From: Oscillospiraceae bacterium
GTDB lineage: Bacteria; Bacillota; Clostridia; Oscillospirales; Acutalibacteraceae
NCBI GenBank assembly: GCA_003514385.1
Contig: DOQR01000002.1
Location: forward strand, 62,001 to 126,000
Direction of reading: 5' to 3'
DNA: 64,000 nt
In this document: positions 40,856 through 49,169 of the stretch, one piece after another
Numbering within the stretch: the stretch's first letter is position 1
Layout: the number at the start of each line of letters is the position of its first letter
Program-made: the position numbers and the translations under genes
The notes under the pieces: generated by a model
Told to the model about the DNA's origin: nothing
Databases searched by the model: none
The model's input: only the letters and a program-made list of their open reading frames with translations

Positions 40856-40890
40856 AATAAAGCCGCACAGCGGATACTGTACGGCTTTGA
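40856..40890 (-). terminator. Terminator of the zinc-ribbon membrane protein gene
   Basis: Minus strand AAGCCGTACAG pairs with the reverse arm ending CGGCTT, then TATTTTTAT. Confidence 0.7.
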
Positions 40891-40906
40891 AAATCCGATA
40901 TTGTTT

Positions 40907-42001
40907 TTACTTCTTGTCTGCGGAGACAGTTTCCTTTTCTTCCGTCTCTGCGCCGGGCTCGTTGAACTGCTTGAGGGATTCCATGGCGGCGGTAGCTTCT
41001 CTTGCAAGCTCCGCGGCCTCCATGGCCTTCTTCGCAGCCGCATCGACTGCCTGAGCGGCAAGCTGAGTCTTGTGACCCGCATCGGAAGCGCCTGCGGCTT
41101 CTGCAGCCTTCGCCTCTGCGGAGAGCTTCTCTGCCTCTGCTTCGAGCTTGTCGGCCTCTTCCTTTGCTTTCATGGCGAGCTCGACCTTGTTGTTCGCGTC
41201 GATCTCTGCCATCATCTTTCTGATAGCGTGGGTGCTCATGCCCTGCTTGACATATTCGAAGTATTCCTCAGACGGGATACCGCCGATAAATGTCTCAGTG
41301 TACTTGACCTTTACGCCGACCTTCGCGATAACGATGTTGATGACGAGCAGCGCGACGAGCGTTCCGAGGAACACATATGCGCCGAAACCGACCGAACCGC
41401 TGAAAACATCAGGGAAGAACTTCGCGAGATCTTTCGAGAAAAAGTTAAAGCAGACTATCGAAACCGTCGCGAGCACAAGCATGATGCTGTTGAGGGTGAT
41501 GTTGCGGGGATTGCCGTGCTTCGAGCATCCCATCGTGAGCATAATGAGGCTGACGAGGATGAGCACTGCCGAAAGCAGGATCGTCACAAGCGATATGAAA
41601 TAGAGCAGGAAAGTGCTGCCGAAGAAGCTCGAGCCGATATACTTGAACAGCGCGTCAAAATCGAGCGAGGACACTGCATTGTATATCGTGATGGCGTTGA
41701 CCGACACTTTCTTCTCGAAGAACGGTCCCCAGAAGGACACATTTGCCAGCGGAAGCATGAGCGCTCCGATGGGAAGAAGGCTGAGCACGATTCTGATTAT
41801 TGTCAGGGGAGATCCGATGAACGAAGCCTTGAGCCTGTCAAGCTTCTTCTGGAATACGGCGTGTTCGCTCTCGACCTTGTCGGCATCCTCGAGCAGACGC
41901 TCCTCCATTCCGTAGTAGATAAGATTGATGCCGCAATGAGGGCAGGTGGGGCGCCAGTCAGTCATCTTGAGATGCGCGCCGCACTTGGGGCAGTTAGCCA
42001 T
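40907..42001 (-). CDS. Zinc-ribbon membrane protein with Ala-rich coiled coil
   Basis: A 364-aa protein of unknown function. ATG 42001 follows TGGAGGAAA; the longer frame has no site. The N-terminus is a zinc ribbon (CPKCGAHLK, then CPHCGINL). Residues about 65-260 hold four hydrophobic segments (IIRIVLSLLPIGALMLPLA, FLLYFISLVTILLSAVLILV, and two more after NPRNITL). The C-terminal 110 residues are an alanine/glutamate/lysine coiled coil (EEADKLEAEAEKLSAEAKAAEAA). The layout of a cytosolic sensor-like ribbon, membrane domain and coiled coil recalls membrane scaffold or quality-control proteins, but no family is recognised. Own promoter and terminator. Confidence 0.8.
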   Translation of the reverse strand: MANCPKCGAHLKMTDWRPTCPHCGINLIYYGMEERLLEDADKVESEHAVFQKKLDRLKASFIGSPLTIIRIVLSLLPIGALMLPLANVSFWGPFFEKKVSVNAITIYNAVSSLDFDALFKYIGSSFFGSTFLLYFISLVTILLSAVLILVSLIMLTMGCSKHGNPRNITLNSIMLVLATVSIVCFNFFSKDLAKFFPDVFSGSVGFGAYVFLGTLVALLVINIVIAKVGVKVKYTETFIGGIPSEEYFEYVKQGMSTHAIRKMMAEIDANNKVELAMKAKEEADKLEAEAEKLSAEAKAAEAAGASDAGHKTQLAAQAVDAAAKKAMEAAELAREATAAMESLKQFNEPGAETEEKETVSADKK

Positions 42002-42073
42002 ATCGTTTCCTCCAAACAGATTTTGTTGCCGCGAAAAACCCCTCCGCGGCTTTGTTTGTGTACATTTCAATTG

Positions 42074-42102
42074 ATTTTAACATAAAAAGAATGAGAAATC
42101 AA
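42074..42102 (-). promoter_or_regulatory. Promoter of the zinc-ribbon membrane protein gene
   Basis: Minus strand TTGATT (42097-42102) and TAAAAT (42074-42079), 17 bp apart, with an extended TGT. Confidence 0.6.
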
Positions 42103-42158
42103 GAAGAATTATACAAAAACTATAAAAATGAACGGAAAAATTGAGCACAATGTGTGCG

Positions 42159-42899
42159 TCAGATAAAAGCGCCGTCTATGCCTATCGTCTGCCCGGTTAT
42201 GAAATCCGAACCGTCTCCCGCGAGGAAGAGCATGAGGTGCGCCACCTCTTCGGGCGTGCCGAAGCGTCCCATGGGAGATTCTTCTTTTAGAAGTTCGAGC
42301 GTCTCTTCGCCGAGGGAGGCGTTCATCTTCGTGTCGATAACGCCGGGGGCTATGCAGTTGACCTGAATGTTTGATGGTGCAAGCTCGCGCGCGAGCGCCT
42401 TTGTCAGCCCGATCAGAGCCGACTTTGCGGCGGAATAATGCACCTCGCACGACGCGCCGCACACGCCCCACATCGAGGAAACATTGATTATCTTTCCGCT
42501 CTTTTCGTGAACCATGTCGGGCAGAGCCGCCTGAATGCAGTTGAACGCGCCCTTGACCGTGACGCCCATCATGCGGTCGAAATCCTGCTCGGTGATGTCG
42601 CAGAACATCTTCTGCTGAGCGATTCCGGCGTTGTTTATAAGAACGCCTATTCTGCCGAGCTCCCTGCGGGCGAAGTCCGTCATCTCGTCCACTTCGCTTC
42701 TCGCGCTCACATCGGCTCTGAAGCAGACCGCCCTGCCGTTTTCTTCGTTTATCTCGCGGCAGAGAGCGAGCGCCGCATCTTCGGAAGTACGGTAGTTTAT
42801 CAGCACGCCGAATCCGTCTTTTGCAAAGGCAAGAGCCGCCGCACGGCCTATGCCGCCGGCAGCTCCGGTTATTATCACATTTTTGTTATTTACGCTCAT
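42159..42899 (-). CDS. Short-chain dehydrogenase/reductase (FabG-like)
   Basis: A 246-aa NAD(P)-dependent oxidoreductase of the classical SDR family. The cofactor loop is ITGAAGGIGRAAALAF and NNAGIAQQ marks strand 4. The catalytic serine lies in NVSSMWG and the Tyr-Lys pair in HYSAAKSAL. IAPGVIDTKMN and the FITGQTIGIDGAFI end are as in 3-oxoacyl-ACP reductases. It overlaps the upstream lipoprotein gene by 4 nt and is not in a fatty-acid gene cluster, so the true substrate may be a sugar or alcohol rather than an acyl chain. Confidence 0.9.
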   Translation of the reverse strand: MSVNNKNVIITGAAGGIGRAAALAFAKDGFGVLINYRTSEDAALALCREINEENGRAVCFRADVSARSEVDEMTDFARRELGRIGVLINNAGIAQQKMFCDITEQDFDRMMGVTVKGAFNCIQAALPDMVHEKSGKIINVSSMWGVCGASCEVHYSAAKSALIGLTKALARELAPSNIQVNCIAPGVIDTKMNASLGEETLELLKEESPMGRFGTPEEVAHLMLFLAGDGSDFITGQTIGIDGAFI

Positions 42900-43747
42900 T
42901 TTGAAAAACCTGTGAACTGTCCGTTCGAGCCGTAGAGAGTGGATATGTCAGTGTAGCCCGCGGGCACCTTGAACAGGCTCTCGTCGACCTTTGAGGAGAA
43001 TTTGATATCGTTGCAGACGAGCACGCCCTGGCTGCTGAGAATCTCCATCTTGACGAGGTCGTCGCCGGAGAAATAGCATTTTATCGTGCTGTCGTTGCTC
43101 TTGTACTCTTCGCAGATGTATTTCTTGCCGTCAGCCTTGACTTCCGAAGTCCTGACATATTCCATGCCCTCAAAGTCTATCGCCGAGAGGGAGTTCATAG
43201 CCTCGTTGACATCGCCTGCCTCGCCCGCGTCAACAGCGAGATACATCCTGCCCTCGGGGAATACCATATAGAACTTGTCGCCGTCCGAAATGAACGACAT
43301 TGTCATTGATACGCCGTTGCCGACGGGAGCTTTCATGCTCATATAGGACTTCTTGCCGGACTTGACAACAGTCATGGGCATATTGGCGGATGTACCCTGC
43401 ATATTCGAGGAGCAGGTCGCGGTCATGGTGTAGGAATCGCGCTTTGAGTTCTTCTGGAAATAGGTGTAGAAGCGGGTCTTTTTGATGTCCTTCTTCGCGC
43501 CGTTGTCCTTTATCTCATGACCCTTCGGCATCGTCTCGGGCTCGGTCGCCTCGGTGGTGCTCGCGGGGTTCGAAGAATCCGTAGTGTCAACTCCGTTGAG
43601 GGCGTTGATTATGTCCTCAAGGCTCGAGGTGGTGCCCTCCGTGGTGTCGGGTGCGGTGGTGTCCGATCCGCTGTCCTTGTTCTTGCAGGCGGCAAAGCTC
43701 AGCATGAGCACAAGGCACATGAAAATACACAGAATAGCTTTTTTCAT
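42896..43747 (-). CDS. Lipoprotein of unknown function
   Basis: A 283-aa exported lipoprotein. ATG 43747 gives a classic signal peptide (KKAILCIFMCLVLMLSFAAC) with the lipidation cysteine at about residue 20; in-frame ATGs at 43756 and 43759 lie closer to the AAAGGA site and are possible. A Thr/Ser/Asp-rich linker (residues about 25-80) leads to a beta-rich domain with repeated MTM, MSMKAP and MVFPEGRMYLAVDAG strands. This suggests the LolA/LppX-like lipid-binding barrel, though I cannot confirm it. Co-transcribed with the SDR gene. Confidence 0.78.
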   Translation of the reverse strand: MKKAILCIFMCLVLMLSFAACKNKDSGSDTTAPDTTEGTTSSLEDIINALNGVDTTDSSNPASTTEATEPETMPKGHEIKDNGAKKDIKKTRFYTYFQKNSKRDSYTMTATCSSNMQGTSANMPMTVVKSGKKSYMSMKAPVGNGVSMTMSFISDGDKFYMVFPEGRMYLAVDAGEAGDVNEAMNSLSAIDFEGMEYVRTSEVKADGKKYICEEYKSNDSTIKCYFSGDDLVKMEILSSQGVLVCNDIKFSSKVDESLFKVPAGYTDISTLYGSNGQFTGFSK

Positions 43748-43883
43748 TTTTATCATCATTCCTTTAAGAATATTTGTTTTAACATCCTTTGCGCTTTTTG
43801 CGCCGTGATAATAGAATACATTATATCGCGAACAAAATCAAGGGTATCGCCCAAATATGAACGAACTAAGTACGGGCGCGCGG

Positions 43884-43912
43884 TTGACTTTTGACTGCGA
43901 AAAAAGTAAAAT
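43884..43912 (+). promoter_or_regulatory. Promoter of the FHA-FtsW-PBP operon
   Basis: TTGACT (43884-43889) and TAAAAT (43907-43912), 17 bp apart, about 50 nt before the first gene. Confidence 0.7.
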
Positions 43913-43963
43913 GACAGCAGGAATAACTTTTCGTCAGTCGTTATGATTATCGGAGGTGGACTC

Positions 43964-44752
43964 ATGAATATAGATATATCTCTCATATTCGGCGATGCGG
44001 CGCGGTGGATAATGCCCGTGCTCGCGCTGCTTGTTGCGGCGTTCTGCGTGCCCTCTCTGCTCAAGGGCAATAAGAAGATCGGCGTCACCGGATATCTTGT
44101 CAACGAGGCGAACGGCGACCGCCTGCCGCTGTCCGGCTATGAAGTGTCGGTCGGGCGCAGCAAGGCGTGCGATATCGTCCTCGGATATAACACCGTCTCG
44201 CGTTTTCACGCCGTGCTTTCAAAGCATAAGAACGGCTGGCGCGTGACAGACACGCGTTCGAAAACCGGAACATATATCAACGCCGAGAAGATAGACAAGC
44301 CCCGCGCCCTTGCGGACGGGGACACGATAGTTTTCGGCAACGCGGTGTTCGTATTCGTCGAGAATGCGGCTATCGAGCCCGAGCAGGCTCCGGAAGAGCA
44401 TATTGAACAGGCGGACGGTGAACAGACCGCCCCTGCGGACGAGCACGCGGATTATATAATCGACGAAAAGACCGGAAACGCATATAGAATCGACGGCCTT
44501 ATAACCTGCATGATAGGCAGCGGAGACGATGTGCAGATAAAGTTAAAGCGGCAGAATGTCTCGGCTCATCACGCCATGCTCGTGTTCGATGACGGAACGG
44601 GCAAATGGAGCGTTACGGATATGGATTCGACATATGGCACTCTGCTCAACGGCAGACCCGTCAGACGCATGACTCAGCTCGATGACGGCGACACGATCAA
44701 TATCTGCGGCAGTACGCTCACTTTCAGAACGACGGGAGGGGAGAGCGCATGA
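43964..44752 (+). CDS. Membrane protein with two FHA domains
   Basis: A 262-aa protein. ATG 43964 follows CGGAGGTGG. An N-terminal membrane helix (WIMPVLALLVAAFCVPSLL) precedes a first FHA domain (residues about 55-130; VSVGRSKACDIVL, VSRFHAVLS, NGWRVTDTRSKTGTYIN, LADGDTIVFG). An acidic linker follows, then a second FHA domain (about 180-258; IGSGDDVQIKL, VSAHHAML, SVTDMDSTYGTLLNG, LDDGDTINI). FHA domains bind phosphothreonine, so a Ser/Thr kinase should supply the signal; none is adjacent. The stop overlaps the SEDS gene by 4 nt. Confidence 0.9.
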   Translation: MNIDISLIFGDAARWIMPVLALLVAAFCVPSLLKGNKKIGVTGYLVNEANGDRLPLSGYEVSVGRSKACDIVLGYNTVSRFHAVLSKHKNGWRVTDTRSKTGTYINAEKIDKPRALADGDTIVFGNAVFVFVENAAIEPEQAPEEHIEQADGEQTAPADEHADYIIDEKTGNAYRIDGLITCMIGSGDDVQIKLKRQNVSAHHAMLVFDDGTGKWSVTDMDSTYGTLLNGRPVRRMTQLDDGDTINICGSTLTFRTTGGESA

Positions 44753-46002
44753 AAAAGACAATGAAGAGAACAAAATGGTGGCTCCCCGCGCTGATTCTGC
44801 TCACGGCGTTTCAGGTCATATCGATGGCTCAGGTCGTGTTCAACGATGACGGCTCGCTGAGCACGGAGTGCCTCATATTCTTCGGCGCATATCTCGCCGT
44901 CGAGTGGGTTTATTTCATCGCGATGTCGATAGCGAGAAAACGCGCAGACCCGGCGCTCGAAATGATAGCGTTCTTCCTGACGGGCATAGGACTTGTCACC
45001 GTTGCGGGCGCGAACAAAGATTTGGTTAAGACGCAGTTCGTCGCGGATATGCTCGGCATATTTTGCTTTGTCGCTCTGCTTTGGCTCATCTCGAATGTTG
45101 ACCGCGCCATGGTGATGAGAACGCCCATGGCTGTGGCGGCAATAGGTCTGCTGGTTTTGACTCTTATCCTCGCGCGTAACATAAAGGGCGCGTTCAACTG
45201 GCTGAGTATCGGCGGAATGTCCATCCAGCCGTCCGAGTTCGTCAAAGTCGCGTTCGTCTTTGTCGGTGCGGCGACTCTCGATAAATTGCAGACCACTCGC
45301 TCGCTCACAAAATATATTATCTTCTGCGTCGTCTGCGTGGCGCTGCTGTTCTTAATGCGCGATCTCGGCGCGGCGCTGATATTCTTCTTTACGTTCATAG
45401 TCCTCGCGTTCATGCGCTCCGGCGACTTCCGCACGATAGTGCTCCTGTGCGTCGGCGCGGCGATGGCGGCGGGACTCGTGGTGCTTATCCGCTCCGATTT
45501 TGTCATGGCTCGCTTCGCAACCTACCGCCATGTCTGGGACGATATGTACGGCAAGGGCTATCAGCAGACGCGCGTGCTCATTTACAGCGTCAGCGGCGGC
45601 CTGCTCGGAGTCGGAATAGGGGACGGAAAGCTGAAAGAAGTCCCCGCAGCGACGGAGGATCTGGTGTTTGGCATGATCTGCGAGGAGTGGGGTATCATCA
45701 TCGGTATCCTGGTTATCCTCTGCATTATGTTCATAGCGTTCCACAGCATCCGCTGCGCGAGTGGCGCACGCTCGGCGTTCTACGCCATATCGGGTATAGC
45801 GGCCGGCTGCCTCATGCTCTTCCAGACGGGACTCAATGTTTTCGGCGTCACGGATCTTCTGCCCCTGACGGGCGTTACCCTCCCGTTTATCAGCCGAGGC
45901 GGTTCGAGCGCGATATGCTGCTGGGCGCTGATAGCGTTTATAAAGGCGGCGGATAACCGCACCTGGATAGGCTCGAAATATTATCTTGAGGCCGAGGCCT
46001 GA
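44749..46002 (+). CDS. FtsW/RodA-family peptidoglycan glycosyltransferase
   Basis: A second SEDS protein (417 aa, about ten membrane helices). Landmarks: GAFNWLSIGGMSIQPSEFVKVAFV, RDLGAALIFFFTF, the loop GVGIGDGKLKEVPAATEDLVFGMICEEWG and LTGVTLPFISRGGSSA. The last ends SRGGSS rather than FSYGGTS as in the dcw copy. It lies between the FHA gene and a class B PBP gene, so the three probably form a dedicated wall-synthesis unit. Elongation (RodA) or a special septal role are both possible. Confidence 0.93.
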   Translation: MKKTMKRTKWWLPALILLTAFQVISMAQVVFNDDGSLSTECLIFFGAYLAVEWVYFIAMSIARKRADPALEMIAFFLTGIGLVTVAGANKDLVKTQFVADMLGIFCFVALLWLISNVDRAMVMRTPMAVAAIGLLVLTLILARNIKGAFNWLSIGGMSIQPSEFVKVAFVFVGAATLDKLQTTRSLTKYIIFCVVCVALLFLMRDLGAALIFFFTFIVLAFMRSGDFRTIVLLCVGAAMAAGLVVLIRSDFVMARFATYRHVWDDMYGKGYQQTRVLIYSVSGGLLGVGIGDGKLKEVPAATEDLVFGMICEEWGIIIGILVILCIMFIAFHSIRCASGARSAFYAISGIAAGCLMLFQTGLNVFGVTDLLPLTGVTLPFISRGGSSAICCWALIAFIKAADNRTWIGSKYYLEAEA

Positions 46003-46023
46003 GCCGCAGAAAGGACTGATTAA

Positions 46024-47391
46024 ATGAAAGGCATAGCAAGACGCTCAAAGCTCATGTTTGCGCTCGTGGCACTTTTCCTTGCGGGCGTGATAGTCCTTGC
46101 GGCGACCTTCGGCATCAACGCCGAAGCATGGGTGTTCAAGCGCGCCAATAAGCATATATATTCATCGGGTCAGATAGTTGCGGCGGGTACCATCTATGAC
46201 CGCAACGGCAAGGTGCTGGCTCAGACGGTAGACGGCGAGAGAAAATATAACTCGAGCAGCACCGTGCGCCGCGCCACCCTCCACACGGTCGGCGACCTCG
46301 AGGGCTTTATCTCAACCGGAGCGCACAGCGCGTTCCGCGGCGAGCTCACGGGCTACAGCTTCTTAAACGGCGTATACGACCTGAAGAGAAACGGAGCGGG
46401 CAACGACATAACCCTGACTATAGACGCCGACCTCTGCGTCACGGCGTATAACGCCTTGAACGGCAGAAAGGGCTCGGTGGGCGTATATAACTACAAGACG
46501 GGCGAGATTCTCTGCATGGTCTCGACTCCGACCTATGACCCGTATTACAAGCCCACCGATATCGACAGCGACACCACGGGGAAATACGAGGCGATATATC
46601 TGAACCGCTTCCTCTCCGGCGTGTTCACTCCCGGCTCGACCTTTAAGATAGTCACGGCGATAAGCGCTATAGAAAATATACCCGATATAAATTCGCGTAC
46701 CTTTACCTGCACCGGTCAATATAAGACCTCTACCGGTATAGTCAAGTGTAATTCCGTCCACGGAAAGCTCAATTTCCAGCAGGCACTCAGCAAATCCTGC
46801 AACAGCACCTTCGCCTGCATCGCGGAGGAGCTCGGCAACGACGCGCTGACGAAGACCGCCGAGCAGGTCGGCTTCAACAAGCGGATAACAATAGACGGAA
46901 TAAGCGTCACAAAGAGCTATTTCACTCTGAAAGATGCAGTCAGCGTCGACCGCGGCTGGGCGGGCATCGGTCAGTATCAGACCCTTGCGAATCCCTGCCA
47001 GATGCTCACCATGATGGGCGCGATAGCGAACGGCGGCAGCGCGCCTGCGCCGAAGCTGCTAAAGGACGACAGCACATTCGGTTCGCTGACTTCGCCGACG
47101 CTCAAATATCTCGACGAAAATATAGCGAACACCATCAAAGATATGCTCCGAAAGAATGTCACGACCCACTACGGCGAGGGCAAGTTCCCCGGGCTTCAGC
47201 TCGGCGGAAAGACGGGCACAGCGCAGGTCACGGACGGCGAGCCCCACTCGTGGTTTGTCGCGTTCTCCGAGCGCGAGGATCTTCCACTGGCGGTCGTCGT
47301 TGTTGTCGAACACGGCGGCGAGGGTATCAGTGCGGCGGCGCCCATAGCCAACAAAGTTATGCAGGCCGCGGCGAAAAAAGGCGTAAATTAA
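46024..47391 (+). CDS. Class B penicillin-binding protein (PbpA-like)
   Basis: A 455-aa peptidoglycan transpeptidase, shorter than the dcw PBP and without PASTA domains. An N-terminal membrane helix (residues about 10-30) is followed by AAGTIYDRNGKVLAQTV. The active-site serine is in TPGSTFK (Ser205, Lys208), SCN occurs in SKSCNSTF and KTG in LGGKTGTAQ. Size and motifs match the actinobacterial PbpA group and clostridial relatives paired with a SEDS protein, as here. Last gene of the FHA-SEDS-PBP run. Confidence 0.93.
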   Translation: MKGIARRSKLMFALVALFLAGVIVLAATFGINAEAWVFKRANKHIYSSGQIVAAGTIYDRNGKVLAQTVDGERKYNSSSTVRRATLHTVGDLEGFISTGAHSAFRGELTGYSFLNGVYDLKRNGAGNDITLTIDADLCVTAYNALNGRKGSVGVYNYKTGEILCMVSTPTYDPYYKPTDIDSDTTGKYEAIYLNRFLSGVFTPGSTFKIVTAISAIENIPDINSRTFTCTGQYKTSTGIVKCNSVHGKLNFQQALSKSCNSTFACIAEELGNDALTKTAEQVGFNKRITIDGISVTKSYFTLKDAVSVDRGWAGIGQYQTLANPCQMLTMMGAIANGGSAPAPKLLKDDSTFGSLTSPTLKYLDENIANTIKDMLRKNVTTHYGEGKFPGLQLGGKTGTAQVTDGEPHSWFVAFSEREDLPLAVVVVVEHGGEGISAAAPIANKVMQAAAKKGVN

Positions 47392-47410
47392 AAACTAAAA
47401 CTTCGGCGTC

Positions 47411-47455
47411 CACGCAGAGCTGCGCGGGCGCCGATTTGCGTTATTTTATAATACG
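47411..47455 (+). terminator. Weak terminator after the PBP gene
   Basis: TCGGCG-T-CC pairs with GG-G-CGCCGA over 47412-47443, with an inner CAG/CTG. The tail is only moderately T-rich, so confidence is low. Confidence 0.45.
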
Positions 47456-47476
47456 GAAACGTTTTTTTGAATATAC

Positions 47477-47505
47477 TTGACTTTTTGCAATTTATATTTT
47501 AAAAT
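47477..47505 (+). promoter_or_regulatory. Promoter of the secreted 164-aa protein
   Basis: TTGACT (47477-47482) and TAAAAT (47500-47505), 17 bp apart. Confidence 0.7.
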
Positions 47506-47554
47506 GAAATTGCCGAAGTGAATTAACCATAAAAATTTCAAGGGAGGCTTTCAA

Positions 47555-48049
47555 ATGAAAAAGGTCGTAAGTATGTTAATGGCACTGCTGCTTTGCGCTG
47601 CATTTGCCTTTGGCGCAGGTACTCAGGCGTTAGCCTATGACAGCGGCGAGGACAGACCCTCGATAGTTATCTGCGAAGATATCATCGTGGGCGATTTGCT
47701 GAACATTGGGAACGGATATTCCTGCTCGGTGATGAAGATTCCCGTGAGCAAAGCCGCCTCGGGCTATACCGACAAGGTAAAGTCGGTTGTCTTTGCCGAT
47801 ATCCTGTCGCATGAGAAGCTCGACGTGCTCGCTTCGTTTGAAGTCACCGCTTCGGGAATGTATTCGCCCGTTGACAAAACTTCGGTGATAACGGGGCTTG
47901 AGGTGTCTTATAACGGAGCTGCGGACGGAATAACTTTTGAAAAAATTGTCGATTTGGATTGCGCTTGTCTTGTTATCAGCTATTGCGGCGTGCAGATAGC
48001 GACGCTCAACTACAGAATATCTTATAACGGCAATATCGAGCAGAGCTGA
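47555..48049 (+). CDS. Secreted protein of unknown function
   Basis: A 164-aa exported protein. ATG 47555 follows AGGGAGG. Residues 1-27 are a signal peptide (MKKVVSMLMALLLCAAFAFG.., ending TQALA). The mature part is beta-rich with three cysteines (CEDIIVG, CACLVISYCG) and ends in repeated strands (LNYRISYNG). No domain is recognised. Its own promoter and a strong terminator make it monocistronic. Localisation outside the membrane is the only safe conclusion. Confidence 0.75.
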   Translation: MKKVVSMLMALLLCAAFAFGAGTQALAYDSGEDRPSIVICEDIIVGDLLNIGNGYSCSVMKIPVSKAASGYTDKVKSVVFADILSHEKLDVLASFEVTASGMYSPVDKTSVITGLEVSYNGAADGITFEKIVDLDCACLVISYCGVQIATLNYRISYNGNIEQS

Positions 48050-48060
48050 AATTATCGACT

Positions 48061-48099
48061 TCGGGGCTTTCTCTTTCGGGGAAGCCCCGATTTTTATTT
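48061..48099 (+). terminator. Terminator of the secreted-protein gene
   Basis: TCGGGGCTT (48061-48069) pairs with AAGCCCCGA (48082-48090), then TTTTTATTTT. It overlaps the end of the convergent spoIID gene. Confidence 0.85.
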
Positions 48100-49053
48100 T
48101 ATCTCCACTCCGGTGTAATAGTGCTTGATTATCTCCTGCCAGTCGGAGCCTTGCCGTGCCATGTAGTCCGCGCCGTATTGGCTCATGCCGACCCCGTGGC
48201 CGTAGCCGTGAACGGTAATTTTGAACTCGTCGCCCGTGCATTTTATCTCGAAGCAGGCGCTGCGGAGCCCCAGCTTTTCGCGTACCTGCGCGCCCGTGAA
48301 TTCTTTTTCCCCGATCACGGCGCAGGAAATATATCCGCTGTCCGTCTTTTTGATTTCGCCTATCCACTTTTTTGCGTCGCCGCCGAACTCCGCGCCCGAG
48401 CCGGCGAAAGCCTTTTTGAATTCATCTGCCGTCAGCGTCAGCGTCGATGAGTAGTCGGGCGAGAGCCTGTCGCCCGCGCTCGTGACGCTCTTTAAGTAGG
48501 GGACATCCTTGCCCCAGACCTCCTCCGCGCTGAAGGTCTGCCCGCAGCTTATCGCGTGAAACGCCGCGGTTATAATCTCCCCGTCATAGGTTATCGTCTT
48601 ACCGAAAACGTCTTTGACAGCCTCTTCGATCTTCTTTTCATATGTCTCGTATTTGTCGCCCCATTTTTCCTTGCGCGCCGCCGCGTCCAAATATCCCTGA
48701 TGCACCGCGCTGTCGTCGGTTATGTCCGCGCCGCCGAGCGTGGGGTCGGGACTGGAACGCTTTTTGACCGCATATGTATAGCATACGGCGGCCTGGGCGC
48801 GCAGAGCCTGCGAATGATATGTCGGCGGCATCTCCGCCGCCACCGCGCCGACAACATATTCGAACATGTCTATTTCGTTTATCTTCTTCGTCGAAGAGGA
48901 GAGCACGAGTATCGAGTTCTCATCATCTTGTGTGTTCGTTTTTGTGACTTCATTGCCGCCTTTCTCCGGCGCTTTTGCGCCGCCTGTTGCGGCGAGCGGG
49001 CAGATAAGCAGAACGGCTATCAGAATGATGAATAAAAATCCTCTGTTTTTCAT
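48094..49053 (-). CDS. spoIID: SpoIID/LytB-domain protein
   Basis: A 319-aa membrane-anchored or secreted protein of the stage II sporulation D family. Residues 1-25 are a hydrophobic export segment. The SpoIID domain follows: MFEYVVGAVAAEMPPTYHSQALRAQAAVCYTYAV, then FHAISCGQTFSAEEVWG, PYLKSV, and the terminal VHGYGHGVGMSQYGADYMARQGSDWQEIIKHYYTGVEI. In spore formers SpoIID cleaves denuded glycan at the septum during engulfment. True SpoIID and other family members (LytB) are hard to tell apart; full length and the GHGVGMSQ motif favour the sporulation type. Confidence 0.88.
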   Translation of the reverse strand: MKNRGFLFIILIAVLLICPLAATGGAKAPEKGGNEVTKTNTQDDENSILVLSSSTKKINEIDMFEYVVGAVAAEMPPTYHSQALRAQAAVCYTYAVKKRSSPDPTLGGADITDDSAVHQGYLDAAARKEKWGDKYETYEKKIEEAVKDVFGKTITYDGEIITAAFHAISCGQTFSAEEVWGKDVPYLKSVTSAGDRLSPDYSSTLTLTADEFKKAFAGSGAEFGGDAKKWIGEIKKTDSGYISCAVIGEKEFTGAQVREKLGLRSACFEIKCTGDEFKITVHGYGHGVGMSQYGADYMARQGSDWQEIIKHYYTGVEIK

Positions 49054-49081
49054 ATTTTTTACCTCCCGAACCTCGGCAAAC

Positions 49082-49111
49082 TTGACTTTTGCTGCCGTTT
49101 TGGTGTAGAAT
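49082..49111 (+). promoter_or_regulatory. Citrate synthase promoter
   Basis: TTGACT (49082-49087) and TAGAAT (49106-49111), 18 bp apart, about 60 nt before the start codon. Confidence 0.65.
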
Positions 49112-49169
49112 TGTATTCTAATACATTATTATATAAATTTATATACGGAGCGAGAAAGGAGTCGAACGC

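Noticed and set aside
40901-42085. 394-codon plus-strand frame
   Set aside because: Shadow of the zinc-ribbon membrane protein gene.
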